NCBI GenBank assembly: GCA_905206365.1
Contig: CAJLHF010000045.1
Location: forward strand, 1-16,770
Direction: 5' to 3'
DNA: 16,770 nucleotides
DNA from: an uncultured Sutterella sp.
Lineage (GTDB): Bacteria > Pseudomonadota > Gammaproteobacteria > Burkholderiales > Burkholderiaceae_F
Shown: piece by piece, positions 1 to 6,328 of the stretch
How the letters are laid out: each line of letters opens with the position of its first letter
Position numbering within the stretch: position 1 is the first letter of the stretch
The notes under the pieces: model-generated
Databases searched by the model: none
Told to the model about the DNA's origin: nothing
The model's input: only the letters and a program-made list of their open reading frames with translations
Made by a program: the position numbers and the translations under genes

Positions 1-55
1 TCTTCCCAACGGCTCGGTAGGGAATCTCCGCTCTTTAGGGCGGAGAGGATGTCAA
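1..55 (+). mobile_element. Right end of an IS200/IS605-type element (partial)
   Basis: A short hairpin (CTCCGC at 26-31 with GCGGAG at 40-45) is followed by GAGGATGTCAA, ending near base 55. From memory, a GGGAATCTCC-hairpin-GGAGGATGTCAA layout is typical of the 3' end of tnpB-bearing IS200/IS605-type elements, where it also forms the end of the guide RNA. In this orientation the tnpB gene would lie to the left, outside the window. The element ends about 28 bases from the dsbI stop codon. No coding part is visible here, so the call rests on the terminal pattern alone. Confidence 0.5.
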
Positions 56-83
56 CTCCCCTTGAACGCTCTCGGTGCGAAGG

Positions 84-1625
84 TTACTTCGCGTAGCCGA
101 GCGTCACGATGCGGTTCGTGTCGAGCACTTCAAAGCCGTCGGCCGTCTTCACGAGGCCGCGGATGTCGGTGAGTTCGGCGGGCAACGCCTGAACGTCAAC
201 AACAGCTTCCTTCGCAAGGTCGATCGTCACGAGAACGTTGTAGTTCTTCGACACGGCGTAGAGCTTGCCGTCTTCGTAGACCATACCGGTCACGTAGAGT
301 TCGCCTAGCGTACGGCCGTCCTTGAGCATCGCAGCTTCGGGGATGAATTCGCCCGAGAGAACGAAGTCCTTCTGGAGAGCCTTCGAGATCACGAACGTCT
401 TCTTATCCTTGTTGTCGGGAACCGTGGCCGTGTAGACGTACTTGCCGTCGGTCGCCGAGGAGTGAACGTAGAACATCTTGGCGCGTTCGGTGCCGATGCG
501 GCCGCGGCCGAAACCGTCCACCGCTTCAACCTGATCGCGACCGGCCGTGAAGTTGGGCCAACCCGTCACGTCGTCGGCTTCGGGATTCTTGCGGATCTTG
601 AGGAACGACTTGTTCGTACCCATGAGGACGATCGCGTCGTCGCGGAATTCCGTCATACCCACGATGTCGAGAACGTTCGCGGAGAACCAGGGATCCATGG
701 CGGCGTGGATCGAGGGCTTCAGATCGTCGCCGAGGAACCAGAAGTCGTACTTCGAAGCGACCACGTATTCGCCGCGGATCTTGGCGAGCGTGTTGAGCTT
801 GGCGTCAACGCCTTCGATCGTACGGGTGTTCGTCACGGCGAGCTTGCCGTTGACGGCGAGCGGGCCCTTTTCGGCGTCGTGTTCGAACGTGATGCCGAGC
901 TTCTTCGCGTTCGGAGCGTAGGCGAAATCCGGATCCTTCACGTCGCGGCGACCGAGGAAATTGATGCCGGCCCACATGCCTTCCCAGGAATCGTCCGACC
1001 ACTTGATGTACTTCGTATCCCACGAGAAGCGGTACGGATCGCCCTGGCCCCAGTTCGGGGGAAGACCCGTCGACCAAAGCGCCTGGAAGGTGTTCGAGGC
1101 GATGATGAAAGCGACGATGCCGAACGCGACCTTGTAGAAGGACGTGAGCGGACGGAAGGGCTTGCCGCGCATTTCGGCGATGAGGGCGTCAAAGCGCGGG
1201 GCGAGGAAGGTCGCGAGGCCGAAGAGCATCACGACGCACCAGAAGACCACTTCGGCCCAGAACTGCGTGTGGAGCCCGAAGATGTCGAGACCGAAACCCT
1301 GACCCACGTCGCGGAAGGCGTGGTTGCCGAGGTGGCGGAAGGAGGAGTAGAGACCGCAGGCGGCCATGACAAGCATCATGGCGAGGTACTTCGGCTTGAA
1401 ACCGTAGCGCACCATAAAGAGGGCGACGACGCCGATATAGGCCATCTGCTGACGCTGACCCCAGCAAAGCGTGCAGGGGCTGTCACCCATGAGGTAGCCG
1501 AGGATGAGGTTGGCGATGCCGACCGGGAGGAGAACGATCAGAAGACCGCCCCAGGCGACGATGTCGTAGAAGGTCTTGGCCTTCTTGATATCCGTTTCGT
1601 TTACGGGCTGCGAGTAGTCCGTCAT
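84..1625 (-). CDS. dsbI: DsbI-like disulfide bond oxidoreductase with periplasmic propeller domain
   Basis: This 513-residue inner-membrane protein belongs to the DsbB/DsbI group, which re-oxidises a periplasmic thiol oxidase of the DsbA/DsbL kind and passes electrons to quinone. Five helices are visible at about 24-46, 57-72, 79-97, 123-142 and 166-182. The active pair CTLC (C51, C54) lies in the first periplasmic loop, followed by WGQRQQ as in DsbB. Residues 183-513 form a soluble periplasmic domain with repeated beta-strand segments, matching the C-terminal beta-propeller of Campylobacter DsbI. The only other cysteines are C90 and C130, which fall inside or at the edge of helices 3 and 4, so the usual second pair in loop 2 is not obvious. 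The start ATG has AAGGTGA 6 bases upstream, and the dba stop codon lies 15 bases upstream. No DsbA/DsbL partner is present in the window. Confidence 0.82.
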   Translation of the reverse strand: MTDYSQPVNETDIKKAKTFYDIVAWGGLLIVLLPVGIANLILGYLMGDSPCTLCWGQRQQMAYIGVVALFMVRYGFKPKYLAMMLVMAACGLYSSFRHLGNHAFRDVGQGFGLDIFGLHTQFWAEVVFWCVVMLFGLATFLAPRFDALIAEMRGKPFRPLTSFYKVAFGIVAFIIASNTFQALWSTGLPPNWGQGDPYRFSWDTKYIKWSDDSWEGMWAGINFLGRRDVKDPDFAYAPNAKKLGITFEHDAEKGPLAVNGKLAVTNTRTIEGVDAKLNTLAKIRGEYVVASKYDFWFLGDDLKPSIHAAMDPWFSANVLDIVGMTEFRDDAIVLMGTNKSFLKIRKNPEADDVTGWPNFTAGRDQVEAVDGFGRGRIGTERAKMFYVHSSATDGKYVYTATVPDNKDKKTFVISKALQKDFVLSGEFIPEAAMLKDGRTLGELYVTGMVYEDGKLYAVSKNYNVLVTIDLAKEAVVDVQALPAELTDIRGLVKTADGFEVLDTNRIVTLGYAK

Positions 1626-1640
1626 GCTGTCACCTTAGCC

Positions 1641-1808
1641 TTAGAGATTGAGTTGACCGAGAATGGCCGTCGACACGTGACCGACGTACATGAAAACCAC
1701 CACGGCCCAGCCGCCGACGGTCAACCACCAGGCGAGTTTTTCCTGTTCGGGTTTGAAGACCATCAGAAGGACCGCAACACACAAAAGAAGAAGCTCTACG
1801 AACTCCAT
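1641..1808 (-). CDS. dba: Dba-like small membrane protein upstream of dsbI
   Basis: This ORF encodes 55 residues, starting MEFVELLLLC and ending GQLNL. It has two hydrophobic stretches (about 3-18 and 26-43) joined by a short charged turn, KPEQEK, which suggests a two-helix hairpin in the membrane. AGGAAA stands 6 bases before the ATG, and the stop lies 15 bases before the dsbI start, so the two are almost certainly co-transcribed. In Campylobacter jejuni a similarly small hydrophobic protein, Dba, is encoded directly upstream of dsbI and the two act together; translation of dsbI there depends on the dba part of the message. Size, hydrophobicity and position match. I could not compare the sequence itself, so the name is an inference from context. 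C10 is its only cysteine. Confidence 0.65.
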   Translation of the reverse strand: MEFVELLLLCVAVLLMVFKPEQEKLAWWLTVGGWAVVVFMYVGHVSTAILGQLNL

Positions 1809-2178
1809 GTTGTTTCCTGCTGCTTTGAAAAGTTAATTAGGACACACTTTCCGCAATCGCTTGCGTTTTCAGTCGCATGACGCTACCGACGGGTGTGGTC
1901 CCAATGGGAGAGGTCCGAATTCTTTCATGATTTGTTGAAGAAGTAAACCGATTTTTACATTTTGTTTCAGGGTTATGCCTTAATCGATTTCCCCTAAGGT
2001 TTACTCGGATTTAATTTCGAACTCCGATCGGTTCCGTCAACCTTTCCTCGACTCGGGCTTCTTGACGATGTTTGAGTACTTGAGACCCGAAAAACGGACA
2101 CTGACGGGGTTCGGGAATCGCTTGGAAACCGCTTTTCCGGGGGGACCGAACGTTGCGGCGACCATCCGCCTTCGGGCG

Positions 2179-2204
2179 AAAAAGCCGGAAAAACATCTCC
2201 GGCT
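2179..2204 (-). terminator. Intrinsic terminator, minus strand
   Basis: AGCCGGA and TCCGGCT (2198-2204 and 2183-2189 on the plus strand) form a 7-bp stem, and the minus strand continues into a run of five T (2183-2179). It is too far from yddG, which already has its own terminator, to be needed for that gene. It may end read-through or an unrecognised minus-strand transcript. Confidence 0.45.
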
Positions 2205-2280
2205 CGAACGCCGCCGAGCCGGCCCCGGCGGACTGCAGGTTACGGCTCGTCGATTTTTGTCGACAATTTTCAAAAAAGAT

Positions 2281-2309
2281 TCGACAAAACGCCGCGACTC
2301 ATGTATGAT
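2281..2309 (+). promoter_or_regulatory. Sigma70-type promoter for an orphan RNA
   Basis: The -35 box TCGACA (2281-2286) and the -10 box TATGAT (2304-2309) are separated by exactly 17 bases; each differs from consensus at one position. Transcription would begin near 2316. No plus-strand gene follows for about 4 kb, so the promoter appears to serve the short hairpin-rich unit directly downstream. Confidence 0.5.
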
Positions 2310-2315
2310 GATGCT

Positions 2316-2446
2316 TTCTCCGACGTGCATGAAAAAGGCGACGCACGTCGGCGGAATACGGAAGCGCGGAAACAAGGCGCCGCGGGGATACTTCCGTTTA
2401 AGGGGGAAAAGGGACGGTTGTGCAAGCAATCGTCCCTTTCTTTATG
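2316..2446 (+). ncRNA. Candidate small RNA of about 130 nt
   Basis: Downstream of the promoter lie three ordered hairpins. The first is a perfect 9-bp stem (CCGACGTGC at 2320-2328 with 2343-2351). The second is a two-part stem (ACGGAAG at 2358-2364 with 2391-2397, and CGCGG at 2365-2369 with 2380-2384). The third is a 13-bp terminator-like stem (2408-2420 with 2427-2439, one G-U pair) followed by CTTT. The order promoter, folded body, terminator is typical of a free-standing small RNA. I do not recognise the family: the conserved SRP RNA tetraloop region and the length of 6S RNA are absent. An ATG at 2329 opens a frame, but that frame runs through the terminator and has no ribosome site. Confidence 0.4.
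2408..2446 (+). terminator. Terminator of the candidate small RNA
   Basis: AAAGGGACGGTTG pairs with CAATCGTCCCTTT around a 6-base loop and is followed by CTTTATG. On the minus strand the same stem is followed by CCCC rather than T, so plus-strand use is more likely. Confidence 0.45.
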
Positions 2447-2471
2447 CGCATTGCTCGGATGCGGCCGAAGT

Positions 2472-2511
2472 ACAAAACGAACGAGCCGACCGTTTGGGTT
2501 CGGTCGGCTCG
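2472..2511 (-). terminator. Terminator of yddG
   Basis: A perfect 11-bp stem (CGAGCCGACCG at 2482-2492 with 2501-2511) has an 8-base loop. On the minus strand it is followed by TTCGTTTTGT. It lies about 20 bases after the yddG stop codon. Confidence 0.7.
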
Positions 2512-2531
2512 CACGCCGGGTCTCAGACGTC

Positions 2532-3452
2532 TCAGGCTTTGTTCCTCGCGGGCGCCGAGCTGCGCGTCGCATGCCAACAGATGATCGACCCCGTCACGAC
2601 CAGGGCCACGCCCTTCCAGAAGGCAAGGCTCAGGTCCGCCCCGATCCAGAAAGTCGCGAAGATGCAGGAAAGAACGGGGGTGAAATAGGAGGCGATCGCC
2701 AAGAGCGTGAGGTTCCCTTTCATCGTACCGTACGTCCACGCGGCGTACGCTCCGCCCACCGCCATCGCGCCGATCACGGCCGAGACGACGCCCTTCCAGC
2801 CGATCGTCTGCGGTTCCCCGCCGATCCCGAAAAGCCAGAGGACGAAGAAAATCACGAAGTCGATGACGAAAATCACGATGACCGGATTTTCGCCGCGCGC
2901 CCAGGCGCGGGTCATCGAACAAAAACCCGCCCAGGAGACCGCTCCGACGAACGCGAGGCCGTAGCTCCACGGATTGCGCTGCACGTTTTCGGCAAAACCG
3001 ACGGGGTCGAACCCTGCGTCACCCGCGAGCACCGTCACGATGCCCGCGATCGTGACGAAGAACCCGGGGATGATCCACCACCGGCATTTTTGACCGTTGA
3101 AAAGCACCGCAAAGACCACCGTCAGGCAGGGCCACAGGTAGTTGACCATCCCGACCTCCATCGTCTGCGTCCCTCCGTCCGAGAGTGCGAGCGAGAGCCC
3201 GAAGCAAATCGAACAGAGGTTCGCGGCGGGAATGCCGAAGTAGAGATACTTCTTCGGGTAGGCCGAGAGGTTCGGGCGCCTGAGGATGAAAAGCAGAAAG
3301 ACGACCGAAATCCCGTAAAGGAGCATGAGGCCGCGCGCAAGACCGAAGTCTTCGCTGATCCCGCGCACGAGCCCGACGCTCATGCCCCAGAGAAGCGGTG
3401 CGAGAAGCCCCGTGAGAGTGGCTTTTCGAAAGGTCGAAGGGTCGGCCGGCAT
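2532..3452 (-). CDS. yddG: YddG-like aromatic amino acid exporter (DMT/EamA superfamily)
   Basis: This 306-residue inner-membrane protein has about ten helices in two EamA repeats. YddG exports aromatic amino acids and related compounds. Segments closely matching Escherichia coli YddG as I remember it are FRKATLTGLL at the start, the VGMVNYLWPCLT segment, FNGQKCRWWIIPG, the YAAWTYGTMKGN segment, and SYFTPVLSCIFAT near the end. The length is almost the same as the E. coli protein. I chose the ATG at 3452, in front of MPADPSTF, because GGAGAT stands about 6 bases upstream and homology begins there; an in-frame start at 3545 would add 31 unsupported residues. The gene lies downstream of iadA on the same strand, separated by a 230-base structured gap, so it may have its own promoter or a regulated leader. 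The last residues carry a basic tail. Confidence 0.88.
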   Translation of the reverse strand: MPADPSTFRKATLTGLLAPLLWGMSVGLVRGISEDFGLARGLMLLYGISVVFLLFILRRPNLSAYPKKYLYFGIPAANLCSICFGLSLALSDGGTQTMEVGMVNYLWPCLTVVFAVLFNGQKCRWWIIPGFFVTIAGIVTVLAGDAGFDPVGFAENVQRNPWSYGLAFVGAVSWAGFCSMTRAWARGENPVIVIFVIDFVIFFVLWLFGIGGEPQTIGWKGVVSAVIGAMAVGGAYAAWTYGTMKGNLTLLAIASYFTPVLSCIFATFWIGADLSLAFWKGVALVVTGSIICWHATRSSAPARNKA

Positions 3453-3544
3453 TGTGGATCTCCGATACGGTTCGACGCAGTTCGGCTCTGTCGGACGGAG
3501 AGTCGCTGCGGGGAAAATGGAATTTTGCCCTCCGCCCGAACGCA

Positions 3545-3658
3545 ACGATCCGGCTCGTCAACGCCCGAAGTCGGGCGAGCTCAAGCCGGATCGTCACGGA
3601 ACCGTCCGAACAACCTCGGACGGCTCGCTCGAAGGGGAGAAACAAAACTTCCCTTCAA
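3545..3658 (-). promoter_or_regulatory. Structured leader between iadA and yddG
   Basis: Three successive hairpins stand between the iadA stop and the yddG start. They pair 3629-3636 with 3651-3658 (8 bp), CCGTCCGA 3602-3609 with 3616-3623 (8 bp), and an 11-bp outer stem ACGATCCGGCT 3545-3555 with 3584-3594 that encloses CGCCCG 3562-3567 with 3572-3577. None is followed by a clear T run on the minus strand. They may form the end of the iadA transcript or a regulatory leader of yddG. No known riboswitch family was recognised. Confidence 0.4.
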
Positions 3659-3682
3659 GACATCGAAAGCGGGACGTGTATT

Positions 3683-4825
3683 TTATTCCTCAAACGCGCC
3701 TTTCATGAGCAGTTCCCCCTCGCGCATCGCAATGCGACCGCGCATGAAGACCCACTGCGGCTCGAACGCGTCGTCGACGACGAGCATGTCGGCGTCGGCC
3801 CCGGGGACGATCGCGCCCTTTTCCGTGAGGTTGAGGGCGTGCGCGACGTTCGTCGTCATGAAGCGCAAAGCCGTTTCAAGGCCGAGGTCCTTCGCCAGTT
3901 CGCCGATCGTTTCCTTGTTGCAGTTGATGAGCCCGACCGCGAGTCCCACCATTTCACCCGCGTCGTTGAAGCGCGGCATCGAGCCGTGCCCGTCCGACGA
4001 GAGCGTGATGCGCTCGGCCGGAACACCCGCGGCGAGCGCGGCGCGCAAGGTTTCCGCTGCCGTACCCAGGTAGTTGCCGCCGCCCGTCGTGATGTCCATG
4101 ATGCCGCCCGCTTTGGCGAATTCACAGGCGCGGCGGAAGACTTCCGGGTGCCGCCCCGTGTGGGTCGGGCGGAAGTGCTTCGCGGGAATACCCGTAGCGA
4201 TGCAGGCTTCCATCAGATCGAAGGCCGTCGGACGGTCGCCGAGATGGACGTGCACGAAACCCACCTTGCCCGTGAGCATCCCGGCGATGCGCACTTCGGA
4301 CGCCAGACGCAGAAGTTCGTCCGTCGTCGGCCACGACGAACGATGGTCGCCGAGCGCGATTTTGACGCCGAGCACTTCCGGAATCGCAAAGAGGTCCGTC
4401 TTTACGTCGCGCGTGATCGTCGTGGGCGGAAAGGCGTAGTTGCTTGTCCACATCCAGCCCGAAGCGCCTTCGGCAGCAAGCCCCCGAACTTTGGCGAGGA
4501 GATTTTCGATCGAGCGCGACATCGAGTCCGTACCCGAGACGCCGAGGAAGGTCGTCACACCCGCTCGGACGAGCTCGGAGAAGACGAGTTCGGGGCAGCG
4601 GCTCTGCCAGCCGCCTTCGCCGCCGCCACCCGTCACGTGGATGTGCTGGTCGATCAAGCCCGGCACGAGCTTCGCCCCCTTCAGATCGATCGTCTCGAGT
4701 CCCGGAAAGTCGATCGCGAGTTCGGGCTCGACTGCAACGATCTTGCCGCCCGCAACGAAGACGTCGCGGCGACCGAGGTGTTCGGGCGACCAAAGGTCGC
4801 AATTTTTGAGAAGCATCGGTTGCAT
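3683..4825 (-). CDS. iadA: Isoaspartyl dipeptidase (beta-aspartyl peptidase)
   Basis: This 380-residue cytoplasmic metal-dependent hydrolase of the amidohydrolase superfamily cleaves beta-aspartyl (isoaspartyl) dipeptides that arise from damaged proteins. The two-metal site known from E. coli IadA can be followed throughout: H61 and H63 in DQHIHVTGGGGEGG, K155 (the carboxylated lysine) in GVKIALGDHRSS, H194 in VHLGDR, H222 in PTHTGRH, and the catalytic D278 in TLSSDGHGS. The GGGGE loop and the GTDS motif are also family features. The length fits (E. coli has about 390). The start has AAGGAG 7 bases upstream. A terminator of the preceding gene lies just upstream (4905-4941), so iadA probably has its own promoter in 4826-4904, although I found no clear one. 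yddG follows on the same strand; joint use in handling released amino acids is only a suggestion. Confidence 0.92.
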   Translation of the reverse strand: MQPMLLKNCDLWSPEHLGRRDVFVAGGKIVAVEPELAIDFPGLETIDLKGAKLVPGLIDQHIHVTGGGGEGGWQSRCPELVFSELVRAGVTTFLGVSGTDSMSRSIENLLAKVRGLAAEGASGWMWTSNYAFPPTTITRDVKTDLFAIPEVLGVKIALGDHRSSWPTTDELLRLASEVRIAGMLTGKVGFVHVHLGDRPTAFDLMEACIATGIPAKHFRPTHTGRHPEVFRRACEFAKAGGIMDITTGGGNYLGTAAETLRAALAAGVPAERITLSSDGHGSMPRFNDAGEMVGLAVGLINCNKETIGELAKDLGLETALRFMTTNVAHALNLTEKGAIVPGADADMLVVDDAFEPQWVFMRGRIAMREGELLMKGAFEE

Positions 4826-4904
4826 GGAATTCTCCTTTTTGAATTACCGGAATCTCGGGTTTTCGGGTTATTCGGGGCAACCCCGTCGTTACCGAAGGGC
4901 ACTG

Positions 4905-4941
4905 AAAAACGGACACGAGCGCCCGTCGTCGGGGCGCTCGT
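4905..4941 (-). terminator. Terminator of the 4958-5551 gene
   Basis: A 10-bp stem (ACGAGCGCCC at 4915-4924 with 4932-4941) is followed on the minus strand by TGTCCG and then TTTTT (4909-4905). It begins about 17 bases past the stop codon of the membrane protein gene and separates that gene from iadA. Confidence 0.75.
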
Positions 4942-4957
4942 CGAGGAAAACGTACGA

Positions 4958-5551
4958 TCAGGCTTCGTTCGTCTTTCGGATCGCTTCGTAGCGGGCGGCG
5001 ATTTGGCGCCCCGAACGCGTGCCGTAAAGAAGGCTCGTTCGCGTCGAAAAGAGGAGGTAGCAGGTCGCAATGATCGTGAAGACGGAAATCCCCATAAAGT
5101 TTTGCGACACGTCGAAGGGAATGCCGAGCAGCGGCATGCGCAGAAAGTCCGCCACGGGGCCCGCAACCCAGAAAGCGACCACCGCACCGTAGAGCGCCCC
5201 GGGGCTGCGACCCACGGTGAGAAGCAGAAGCATCACCACCATCCCGACGGCGGCAACCCCCTGAGGAATGATCGTTTTGAGGGCGGGCCAGGCAAAGCTC
5301 GCATCCATCGCGATCACGCCCGCCGCTTCCCCCGCGGCGCGCCCGAACTGAAAGAGCACGAACGTCGCCTCGGCGGCCAGGAAAAAGAAAAAGACGAGCA
5401 TCAAACCGCCGACGCCGCCCGGAACACCCGGAACCCGCACGGCAGGCGGAACGGCGCGCGCGACAAGGGCAAGTGCGACGGTGAGAAGAAGCGGAGCCGC
5501 AACGGCAACGAGAATGCCGGCGGTGGAAAACGTAACGGCTACATCGGTCAT
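4958..5551 (-). CDS. Unidentified five-helix membrane protein
   Basis: This 197-residue protein is very hydrophobic. Likely helices lie at about 10-33, 47-69, 95-113, 118-137 and 151-170, with a basic cytoplasmic tail (RSGRQIAARYEAIRK). Glycine and proline form a short stretch before helix 2 (PGVPGGVGGL). The layout weakly recalls DUF2569-type proteins, but I do not recognise the family and assign no function. AGGAAA stands 7 bases before the ATG. A strong sigma70 promoter overlaps the end of the upstream regulator gene, and a terminator follows, so this is probably a single-gene transcript. Its position after the metal regulator does not by itself show a role in metal handling. Confidence 0.75.
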   Translation of the reverse strand: MTDVAVTFSTAGILVAVAAPLLLTVALALVARAVPPAVRVPGVPGGVGGLMLVFFFFLAAEATFVLFQFGRAAGEAAGVIAMDASFAWPALKTIIPQGVAAVGMVVMLLLLTVGRSPGALYGAVVAFWVAGPVADFLRMPLLGIPFDVSQNFMGISVFTIIATCYLLFSTRTSLLYGTRSGRQIAARYEAIRKTNEA

Positions 5552-5581
5552 GAGGGTTTTCCTGAATGAGAAATTTTTTCG

Positions 5582-5609
5582 ATTATATCGAACGGGACCG
5601 GTCGGTCAA
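5582..5609 (-). promoter_or_regulatory. Sigma70 promoter of the 4958-5551 gene
   Basis: On the minus strand TTGACC (5609-5604) is followed after 16 bases by a perfect TATAAT (5587-5582). The start of transcription would be near 5575, about 24 bases before the ATG. The -35 box overlaps the stop codon of the regulator gene (5606-5608). Confidence 0.7.
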
Positions 5610-6085
5610 CGACGTTCGCCGAAGCGATCGAGCCTTTCCATTCGCTCGGGCCGCTCGTGAAATTCGCTCGAGCAGCACCCCGCTTCCGCATCGCCCGACT
5701 CGAGCCCTTCGAGAATCGCGCAGCGCCGTCCGTCGGAATGGTCGCCCCCGCACCGTGCGGCAAGCGCCTCAAGGTGACCCTTGAGTTCGAGGAGGTCCGC
5801 AATCCGCGCGTCCACTTCTTTCAAGTGCGTGTGAATGAGTTCGTGCGCGCACCGCGCCTCGTCGAGCGTTCCCGCCCGAGCTTCGAGGAGCGTTCGGATC
5901 TCTTCGAGCCCCAGGTCGATGTTGCGGCAGTGACGGATGAAGTCAAGCACCCGCACGTGCTCCTCGCCGTACGAGCGGTAGTTGTTCGCCTCGCGCCGCG
6001 CGGGCGCAATGAGACCGATTTTTTCGTAATAGCGAATCGCTTCGGGCGTGTGGCCCGTGGCCTGCGCCAGTTCTCGAATGCGCAC
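5606..6085 (-). CDS. cadR: MerR-family Cd/Pb/Zn-responsive regulator (CadR/PbrR type)
   Basis: This 159-residue cytoplasmic DNA-binding protein activates an exporter promoter when metal binds. The N-terminal MerR helix-turn-helix (MRIRELAQATG) and wing (AIRYYEKIGLIAPAR, NYRSY) span about 1-70, followed by a dimerisation coiled coil at about 75-110. The three cysteines that bind Cd or Pb in CadR/PbrR are in place: C79 at the start of the coil, C112 and C122 in the loop RCGGDHSDGRRC. An additional CC pair (137-138) and a basic tail extend the C terminus. The start is GTG, chosen because it gives the canonical N terminus and AAGGAA lies about 8 bases upstream. The gene faces the ATPase gene across a 243-base gap that contains its operator. 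The exact metal (Cd, Pb or Zn) cannot be settled from sequence. Confidence 0.9.
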   Translation of the reverse strand: MRIRELAQATGHTPEAIRYYEKIGLIAPARREANNYRSYGEEHVRVLDFIRHCRNIDLGLEEIRTLLEARAGTLDEARCAHELIHTHLKEVDARIADLLELKGHLEALAARCGGDHSDGRRCAILEGLESGDAEAGCCSSEFHERPERMERLDRFGERR

Positions 6086-6197
6086 GATCGGGTTCCTTCA
6101 AAGAGGTCGAAAACGGAAAGATCGGAAAAAACGCCGGGAAGCCGAAATCCCGCAATCGGCTCGCCGAGCGTTTTTTTCATTATGCCTAAAGATCCCC

Positions 6198-6228
6198 TTG
6201 ACCTTGTAACCGCTTCAAGGTGTTCAAT
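6198..6228 (+). promoter_or_regulatory. MerR-type operator-promoter of the ATPase gene
   Basis: The -35 box TTGACC (6198-6203) and the -10 box TTCAAT (6223-6228) are separated by 19 bases, the overlong spacer characteristic of MerR-activated promoters. A perfect inverted repeat, ACCTTG (6201-6206) and CAAGGT (6216-6221) around 9 bases, fills the spacer, as in CadR and PbrR operators. Transcription would start near 6235, leaving a leader of about 95 bases. On the opposite strand CATAAT (6185-6180) may be the -10 box of the regulator gene, which would allow self-control. Confidence 0.8.
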
Positions 6229-6328
6229 ACGCTCAACACCCTTTCAAAGGAGAAGCCGCAATCGAACTTTCGGCTTTCGCTCAAAGTTTCGTACGGACTT
6301 CTCCCGTTTGTTTACAGAGATTGACACC

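Larger units (their letters stand above)
1809..2531. other. Non-coding stretch between dba and yddG
   Basis: I see no credible gene in this 723-base stretch. Bases about 1919-2025 are AT-rich compared with the rest and probably contain the dba-dsbI promoter, but no hexamer pair was convincing. Bases 2040-2250 hold GC-rich inverted repeats, including a minus-strand terminator. Bases 2281-2446 look like a plus-strand small-RNA unit, and 2472-2511 is the yddG terminator. Open frames here run through the terminators and lack good ribosome sites. Confidence 0.6.

Noticed and set aside
462..1880. Long plus-strand open frame opposite dsbI and dba
   Set aside because: It is a shadow of the real minus-strand genes in GC-rich DNA; composition is rich in E, R, D, H and V without domains.
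2301..2700. Plus-strand peptide starting in the candidate small RNA
   Set aside because: The frame runs through two terminators into the yddG antisense strand and lacks a ribosome site.
3452..5569. 705-codon plus-strand open frame opposite iadA and the membrane protein gene
   Set aside because: It spans two well-supported minus-strand genes and their terminator, has no ribosome site and no recognisable motif.
5657..6328. Extended N terminus of the ATPase in the same frame
   Set aside because: The extension covers the divergent regulator gene and the promoter; homology begins after the ATG at 6329.
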